Source of the DNA: Thraustochytrium sp. TN22
Taxonomy: Eukaryota; Sar; Bigyra; Thraustochytrida; Thraustochytriidae
Direction: 5' to 3'
DNA length: 64,000 nt
Assembly (NCBI GenBank): GCA_013306675.1
Contig: JABLUY010000063.1
Span: 90,865 to 154,864, forward strand
Shown: positions 58,895-64,000 of the stretch, piece by piece
How positions within the stretch are numbered: position 1 is the first letter of the stretch
Layout of the letters: every line of letters begins with the position of its first letter
Notes under the pieces: generated by a model
What the model was told of the DNA's origin: nothing
Databases searched by the model: none
Seen by the model: the letters and a program-made list of their open reading frames with translations, nothing else
Made by a program: the position numbers and the translations under genes

Positions 58895-59347
58895 GCGGTC
58901 GGAGCTTGAATCGATTTCGATTTGCCAGTGCTCGCTCTCTGAATGACAGAGAGAGTCCTGCTGCAACAACACAACGACGCTCTGCCAGGCTATCCTGGAT
59001 GGACCGGACCACCACGCTGGCGACTCGGACTCGGACTCGGACTCGGACTCGGGCGCCGTCGGGCGGCCCGTGCCGCGCCGCGCCACGCTGCTGCCGCAGA
59101 GCCACGACGGGCGGAACGTTGGCGGATTGCCGCTCGGCGCGTTTGAACTGAGGTTCAACTTGGTTGCTGTAGTGGCGGCAGTTTTGAATTTTCGAAAGCG
59201 CGCCGGCGTCGGCGCCTTCGAGGTCGGGCAGACGAGGAACGTGCCCGGCGTCGAGGAGCCCGGCGCCGCCTCGGCCCCGGCCTCGGATCCGGTCTCGGCC
59301 ACCGCCGGCGCGTATGCGAGCTGCCGCGCGAGCTGCCTTTGGCGCAG
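58697..59347. other. Divergent spacer with microsatellites
   Basis: 650 bp between the receptor and glycosyltransferase starts, with gagc repeats (58793-58832), a ccg trinucleotide run (58858-58894) and a ggactc hexamer run (59022-59052). No gene seen. Confidence 0.65.
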
Positions 59348-61024
59348 ATGGGGCCGCCACTTCGACGGCGCGGCGAGCGCCAGGACGACGACTCGGAGGA
59401 CCACGGCGAGCTGGCACCCAGGGACGAGCGCGCCGCCGAGGACCAGCAGCTTGAGGCCAGGACCAGCTGGAGACGACGAGAGCAACGCGCGAGATTTCGG
59501 CGACAGCAACTGCTGGGCGGGACCCTGGGCGCGCACGGAGCGGTGCTGGCGGTCGCGGCGTGGTTTGGAGCAAGCTGGCGCGCGCTAGGGCTCGGCGCGA
59601 TGCTTGTGGTGCCCGTGGTGCTCGGCGTGGCAGTGTGGTATGATCTCAACTTCTTGGAGAAGCTCGAGGCGAGGCACCCGGACGCGGGGCCGCCGCGAGG
59701 CAGGCGGAGCGGGCCACGCATCAACGTGCTCCTCATTGGCATCGGCACGCGGGGCGACCTGGAGCCTCTCTTGGTTCTGGCGGCGGCCATGCGGCCGCCC
59801 CTGCGGCCGCTTGTGTGCGGGCCGGCCGTCTTCGCGGGCCTCGCTGCTCAGTACGGCGTGCCATTCCGCGCCGCGGGCATCGAGGGCCTGGAGCCGGACG
59901 AGACGTGGGCCCAAGCCAACACGATCGCGGACTTCTTTCGCGGACCCTTCGCAGGGGTGCTGGGCGGCGCCGACCACGTGCTGCGTGCCCTTTGGAAGGC
60001 GGCCTGCGAGCACCAGACGGACGTCGTGGTAGCAAGCTTGTTCGGTGTGCCGCTCGGCCTGCAGGTGGCCGATGCCTTGCCGTGCCCGCTGCTCGCAGTC
60101 AAGTTTGCGCCGGACACGCCCACGCGGGAGGCACCGCCCTTTGGGCAGCCGGAGTGGCGCACGTGGCCGTGGCGCCTGGGCGGCGTCACCTTTGCGCGAC
60201 ACCTGCATTATCACCTTGGCTTTCTCCGCGCGCTCCTTGGTAGCGGGGTGGTGACCCGAGTCAACCACATGCGCGACAGCGAGCTGGGCGTGCCGCCTTT
60301 GACGCTCGACGCGCTGGATCGCCTCGGCAAGCTGCTGCCGACGCACTATGCGTATAGCGCAGCGCTCGCGCCGCGGCCGTCCGACTGGCCCGCCTCGCAT
60401 TCCGTCACGGGCTTCATCCTCGGTACGCCGCGCAACATCGACGGCCTGGACCCGACGCTTGAGGCGTTTTTGGCGGCTGCTCGCGAGCCCCCGATCTGCG
60501 TATGTTTTGGGAGTATGCTTGGCGCCACACGCGCGCGGCTCTTGGAGTCCTGCATCGCCGCCGTGCGTGCCTTGGGCCGCCGTTGCGTCGTCCTCGGCCT
60601 CACGGAGCTCCCAGCCTCGGTCCAGCATGATGCCGAGGAGGACCTTGTCATGGCGCTTCCCAGTGCGCCACACAGCATGCTCTTTCCACATGCTGCCTGC
60701 ATCGTGCACCATGGCGGCGCTGGGACCACGGCGCGTGCGCTCCTGAGCGGCACGCCTGCGCTTGTCGTGCCGGCGCTCGAGATTTACGATCAGGTCGGCT
60801 GGGCGCTCGCAGTGGACAAGGTCGGCGCCGGTCTCCATTTGCACGCCCAGGACGCCTCTGAGGCTGGCCTCGGCAACGCAATCCGACGCCTGCTGCAGGA
60901 GGCCAGCTTCAAGGAGAACGCTGCGCGGGTGGGTGCCCAGCTCCGCGCCGAAGGCGATCGCGGAGTCACCATGGCATTGGACACCATCGTCGCGCTGGTG
61001 CAAGGAGATACAAGGTACCAATAG
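59348..61024 (+). CDS. Sterol-glucosyltransferase-like GT1/GT28-fold enzyme with N-terminal membrane hairpin
   Basis: 558 residues from the ATG at 59348. After a charged start come two hydrophobic segments (HGAVLAVAAWFGASW and LGLGAMLVVPVVLGVAVWY). The GT-B fold begins with NVLLIGIGTRGDLEPLLVLA, matching the GT(R/Q)GD.(Q/E)P motif of sterol glucosyltransferases. The donor-binding region is IVHHGGAGTTARALLSGTPALVVPALEIYDQ (His454 onward), the UDP-sugar signature of this family. PICVCFGSM is the conserved strand before it. It should transfer a sugar, usually glucose, to a lipid or sterol at a membrane. PH and GRAM domains, seen in fungal enzymes, are absent; the acceptor is unknown. It is convergent with the hydroxylase gene. 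Confidence 0.85.
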   Translation: MGPPLRRRGERQDDDSEDHGELAPRDERAAEDQQLEARTSWRRREQRARFRRQQLLGGTLGAHGAVLAVAAWFGASWRALGLGAMLVVPVVLGVAVWYDLNFLEKLEARHPDAGPPRGRRSGPRINVLLIGIGTRGDLEPLLVLAAAMRPPLRPLVCGPAVFAGLAAQYGVPFRAAGIEGLEPDETWAQANTIADFFRGPFAGVLGGADHVLRALWKAACEHQTDVVVASLFGVPLGLQVADALPCPLLAVKFAPDTPTREAPPFGQPEWRTWPWRLGGVTFARHLHYHLGFLRALLGSGVVTRVNHMRDSELGVPPLTLDALDRLGKLLPTHYAYSAALAPRPSDWPASHSVTGFILGTPRNIDGLDPTLEAFLAAAREPPICVCFGSMLGATRARLLESCIAAVRALGRRCVVLGLTELPASVQHDAEEDLVMALPSAPHSMLFPHAACIVHHGGAGTTARALLSGTPALVVPALEIYDQVGWALAVDKVGAGLHLHAQDASEAGLGNAIRRLLQEASFKENAARVGAQLRAEGDRGVTMALDTIVALVQGDTRYQ

Positions 61025-61090
61025 CGCTGAAAGCGAGTCAAAGGATCAATGGAGTGAGTACATGCTACGTAAGGTGGCAAACGGCAGAAG

Positions 61091-61107
61091 GCCAGGCTTG
61101 CAGGCTT

Positions 61108-61138
<31 letters not shown>

Positions 61139-61157
61139 AAATGGATGGATGGATAAA
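61091..61157. repeat. cagg and ggat tetranucleotide runs between convergent genes
   Basis: cttgcagg copies pass into an eight-fold cagg run, then aaatggatggatggata. It lies between the stops of the glycosyltransferase and the hydroxylase. Confidence 0.9.
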
Positions 61158-61189
61158 GAAGGCGCAAAAGAGGGAGAGTCTTGCGCACC

Positions 61190-62078
61190 TCAGGCGCGCG
61201 AGGCGGCCGGGGCTTGGGGAATGCCGATGCTGGCCTCGTACTGCGTGATGAATTCGTCCAGCTGCTCGGTGTGACCGCCCTTGGCGTAGCCCTTGGGCAG
61301 CGAGTCGGGACGCACAATGTCAAAGATGAGAATGATACGCTCTTGCGAGGAGGCGTTGAAGGCCTTGTGCATCTTGCTGTCGTCAAAGACCAAAAAGTCG
61401 CGGGCCTTGTGCGGTTGGATCTCGCCCTCGACCCACATGCCACAGCTGCCGGGGAACGACTCGGCGTCCGGCAGTACGAGCGGCAGGTGGCAGCGCAGCA
61501 CGTGGTTGGCGAGATCTGCCCAGCCCTGATGGGACGAAAGGCGCGTCTTCGGGCCGAGGCGCGAATACAGAACGGTGCGCAGGCCGGGGATCTTCTTGAG
61601 TAGGCTCATGGTCCGCGGGCACGCCAAGCAGTTGCCCTCAATAAAGCGCGTGCGGCTCGGGTCCCACGCCGGGAATGTGTGCATGAGTGGGATGACCTTC
61701 CAGTCGCCGTGCTGGTCCTCCGCAGAGTACAGCTTATATTCGGGCCACGGGCACCAGCGGCCGCTCGTCAGCGTCTTCATCTCCTGCACCAGCTCGTCAT
61801 AGTGGTCCAGCAGCTCCTGCAGCTGCGGGAAGTACTCCTTCCATGCGTAGTAACGCGGTGCGACCACGGACTCATCCATGCTGCTGTCGTCCTCGCCCCC
61901 CTCCTCGTCGGACGGCGGCGGCGACGACGACGCCGACGCCGAGGTGTGCGTGTGGAGGGCCTCGAGCGCTGCGCGGGCCTCCTCCGCGCTCGACGCCGAG
62001 GCATCCGCGGGCGCGGGCGCCTCCTGCTCCTCTGCTTGCGCCCCCTCGCCAGCGTTAGCGTTGGCATCCGCGTCGCCT

Positions 62079-62112
<34 letters not shown>

Positions 62113-62578
62113 TGGACTGCGCCAGATACTCGGCATAGTCCTCGAGGTCCTCCTCATCGTCCTCATCGTAGGCCTCGAAGTCCTCGGCGTCGCTGCCGTC
62201 GACCCAGTCCTCGTTCACCGCGCCGTCCCTGTAGATCCACCCGCCCGGCGCCGCGGCCTCTTCGGCGGAGGCCGTGTCCATCTCGGCGTCCTTGTCGCCC
62301 TCGCCGCCGCCGTCCCTGCTGTGCGCGGGCTCGCGGCGCGGCGTTGCCACCTTGCGCTGCGCGTCGCTGCGCTCGCTGCGCGGCGCGGCGCGGCGCGGCG
62401 GCTCGCGCGGCTCGCGCGGCTCCGCGTCCCCCGCTCCGAGTGGCGCGGCCGCGCGAGGTTCGCCCTGGCCGGCGGAGTTGGTTTGCTGTGGACTGACGCG
62501 GCGCGGCGGCAGTCTCCAGAGTGGCGAAGAGGGGAGAGGAGAACATGACGCAGCGCCTTGTGCAGCCTTGAGCATCAT
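61190..62578 (-). CDS. Aspartyl/asparaginyl beta-hydroxylase domain protein (2-oxoglutarate/Fe(II))
   Basis: 462 residues from the ATG at 62578 (the frame opens four codons earlier at TTG). The N-terminal about 230 residues are low-complexity: Arg/Pro-rich, then acidic (DGSDAEDFEAYDEDDEEDL), a ten-Gln run and Ser/Glu-rich. The catalytic domain (about 245-445) shows the family motifs: SSHQGWADLANHVLRCHLPL (first Fe ligand His, 2-oxoglutarate-binding region), GSCGMWVEGE, FLVFDDSKMHKAFN (second His ligand) and RIILIFDIVRP (Arg for 2-oxoglutarate). No membrane segment is seen, unlike the ER-anchored animal AspH, so location is uncertain; the acidic head suggests cytosol or nucleus. Substrate unknown: EGF domains in animals, other proteins or small molecules elsewhere. 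Confidence 0.88.
62080..62110. repeat. CTG/CAG run (ten Gln) in the hydroxylase gene
   Basis: Ten uninterrupted ctg (minus strand cag) codons within the acidic N-terminal region. Confidence 0.9.
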
Positions 62579-63039
62579 CAGAGAAGCCAAGAAGAAAGAG
62601 AGGCTAAGTTATTTTCCCCTGGAGCAGAGAGACCAAACATGACGTGCGGCGATCGCGGCCCCGCCGCCTCGTGACTCATCGCTGGAGACTTGCGATGTGA
62701 GAGCTGAACGCTGAGACCGGCCACGTACGATCTCTGGCTTTGACGCACGGCCCTGATTGCGGCAGCTAGTCTGCACGGGCTCGCAGTGCCAGAGAAAGAA
62801 GGGTAGGGTCCACACGGAGCAGGCGAGCCAGACGGCGCTCGCGCTTCCTCAGGTACTGCCTGCTTGCCTGTCTGACTGTCTGGCTGGCTGGCTGTCTCTC
62901 TGTCTGGGTGTGTCTTACATGGTGGTGACAAGCGAGCCTGTCGCGGGAGTGCTACTGGCACTTGCCTGGAGGATTTAGAGGTGGACCAACGCAACCGCAC
63001 TCGTCCTCTAGAGCTGTAGCTCTAGCTTGCTAGAGGCAG
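62579..63039. other. Spacer between two minus-strand genes
   Basis: About 460 bp with ctgtctgactgtctggctgg-type imperfect repeats (62868-62906) and a CTAG/AGCT inverted-repeat patch (63003-63035). No gene seen; it should hold the hydroxylase promoter and the carrier 3' end. Confidence 0.6.
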
Positions 63040-63885
63040 TTACTTGTGCAAGATGGTCTCGTAAATTGTCCAGCTCACGGCAAGGTTGGCTGGACGGCGC
63101 ACGAGACGCGGGGCGACGCCCTCCATGAAGCCGGTAATGCCGTGCGCGTGCCAGATGTTACGCGCGCCCTGCCAGAGCGAGACGCTACTGAGCTGCAGTG
63201 TCGTGCGCAGCACGTCAAAAGGGTGCGAGACGAGCGTGGCGACGACGCCGGCGGAGGCCGCGGCCGACATATTGATTACGGTGGTGGACGCATGGCCCTC
63301 GAGCAATGCGCGGAGCTCGGGCTGGAAGACGCTCTGGTAAAAGACCAGGTAGATGCCGGAGGACGGGACGTCGCGCACGAGCGTGGGCACGGCCCCGCGA
63401 AAGAGCCCTGGGAGGCGCTCCTCGCGCGCGATCTGCACGAGCGTGGCCCAGATCCCCTGCGTCTGCGCGCCGCGGGCGTACTCGAAGCGCGTCTTGACGA
63501 CGGCCAGCGGACACAAGAGCGTGCCAGCGATGGCCCTTGCGAGCGCGCCCTCCAAGAAGACCGTGCCCTTGAGGTTGGCATTCTCGCCGGCGGCGCGCTG
63601 GCGGCCCTGGAGCAGGTCAAGGATGCCAAAGTACACGCCGGGCCCCAGCGCGGCGCGCACGAGCGTGGGCTTGAGCCCACGCCACAGGCCGGCGGCGCCG
63701 TCCTGCGCCAGGATCTCGCGCACGGCCGCCGCGGTCCCGAGGCGCGCGCCGGCGTCGGCGGCCAGCCCCTGCTGGCGCGTCTTGACCACGTCCAGCGGCT
63801 GCAGCGCCGCCGCCGCCACCGACCCAGACAGCGCGCCCTTCCAGAACGCCTCGGCGCCGCGCGACGCCCGCGACGCCGGCGCCAT
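63040..63885 (-). CDS. SLC25A38: Mitochondrial carrier, SLC25A38/Hem25-type (glycine import)
   Basis: 281 residues from the ATG at 63885; the frame stays open toward the window edge as Ala/Arg-rich sequence, so a longer start beyond 64,000 is possible. Three mitochondrial-carrier repeats are present, with signatures PLDVVKTR, PLAVVKTR and PFDVLRTT. The second lacks the acidic residue, as in human SLC25A38 (PITVIKTR). LGPGVYFGILDLL, GLFRGAVPTLVRDVPSSGIY, LVFYQ and RRPANLAVSWTIYE match that subfamily. Members import glycine into the matrix for 5-aminolevulinate synthesis, the first step of haem formation. It is an inner-membrane protein with six helices. A few other carriers share these motifs, so the substrate is inferred from similarity. 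Confidence 0.85.
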   Translation of the reverse strand: MAPASRASRGAEAFWKGALSGSVAAAALQPLDVVKTRQQGLAADAGARLGTAAAVREILAQDGAAGLWRGLKPTLVRAALGPGVYFGILDLLQGRQRAAGENANLKGTVFLEGALARAIAGTLLCPLAVVKTRFEYARGAQTQGIWATLVQIAREERLPGLFRGAVPTLVRDVPSSGIYLVFYQSVFQPELRALLEGHASTTVINMSAAASAGVVATLVSHPFDVLRTTLQLSSVSLWQGARNIWHAHGITGFMEGVAPRLVRRPANLAVSWTIYETILHK

Positions 63886-64000
63886 GCCGCCGCGCGCCGC
63901 CGCCGCGCGCGCGCCCGTCGCCGCCGCCGCCGCCGCCGCTGTCGCCGCGCGCGCCTTGCCTGCCTGCTGGCCGGCCTCCGCGCCGTCTCCGCCGCCATTC
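63886..64000. other. Window edge, upstream of carrier gene
   Basis: GC-rich gcc repeats (63919-63940). The carrier frame is open here, but no ATG is seen within the window. Confidence 0.5.

Noticed and set aside
1-64000. tRNA or rRNA genes
   Set aside because: Scanning by eye for B-box-like ggttcga.tcc and acceptor-stem pairing gave nothing convincing; a covariance-model search would be needed to exclude them.

Overview
The window is nuclear DNA of a GC-rich, intron-poor eukaryote. Three things suggest a stramenopile, most likely a thraustochytrid (Labyrinthulomycetes; Aurantiochytrium/Hondaea-like): the large secreted proteins built from vWA and Apple/PAN modules on Pro-Thr-Glu-Tyr/Phe repeats, the plant-like gene families without plastid genes (GARP/Myb factor, VSR-like sorting receptor), and the mostly single-exon genes in GC-rich spacers full of short tandem repeats. 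The placement is inference; no rRNA or marker gene is present. The few introns found are GT-AG and 51-247 bp long.

Layout. 1-15,143: four genes in a row on the + strand for secreted multidomain proteins (the first is cut by the window edge and has a frame break), followed by a convergent MFS transporter. 17.2-30.7 kb: two GPI-anchor-type proteins with an unrecognised Cys-rich module flank a tandem pair of flavin monooxygenases; then an FkbM methyltransferase fused to an Apple-like domain and a spliced, membrane-anchored YqgE/AlgH protein. 31-44.4 kb: housekeeping genes on alternating strands (FCP1-like HAD protein, an unrecognised three-exon gene, RFC4-type clamp-loader subunit, MDR reductase, aspartate carbamoyltransferase, a farnesylation-type DnaJ lacking half of its zinc finger, an FAD monooxygenase). 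44.7-46.4 kb: decayed or mis-sequenced DNA with WRKY19-type zinc-repeat remnants in three frames and an orphan reading frame. 46.8-64 kb: APH-like kinase, ubiquitin E1, GARP transcription factor, VSR-like receptor, sterol-glucosyltransferase-like enzyme, Asp/Asn beta-hydroxylase and a SLC25A38-type mitochondrial carrier.

How the genes may work together. The first 30 kb looks like a lineage-specific cell-surface locus: signal peptides, mucin-like PT linkers, vWA (metal-dependent adhesion) domains, Apple modules, GPI-type tails and an Apple-bearing methyltransferase. A role in adhesion, cell wall or ectoplasmic net is plausible but inferred. The rest is dispersed core metabolism and information processing, with no operon-like logic; neighbouring genes are usually convergent or divergent.

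Caveats. Gene starts were set at ATG codons that give a signal peptide or match the family start. Several longer upstream frames begin only at GTG or TTG and were trimmed. Very high GC leaves long open antisense frames, which were treated as shadows.
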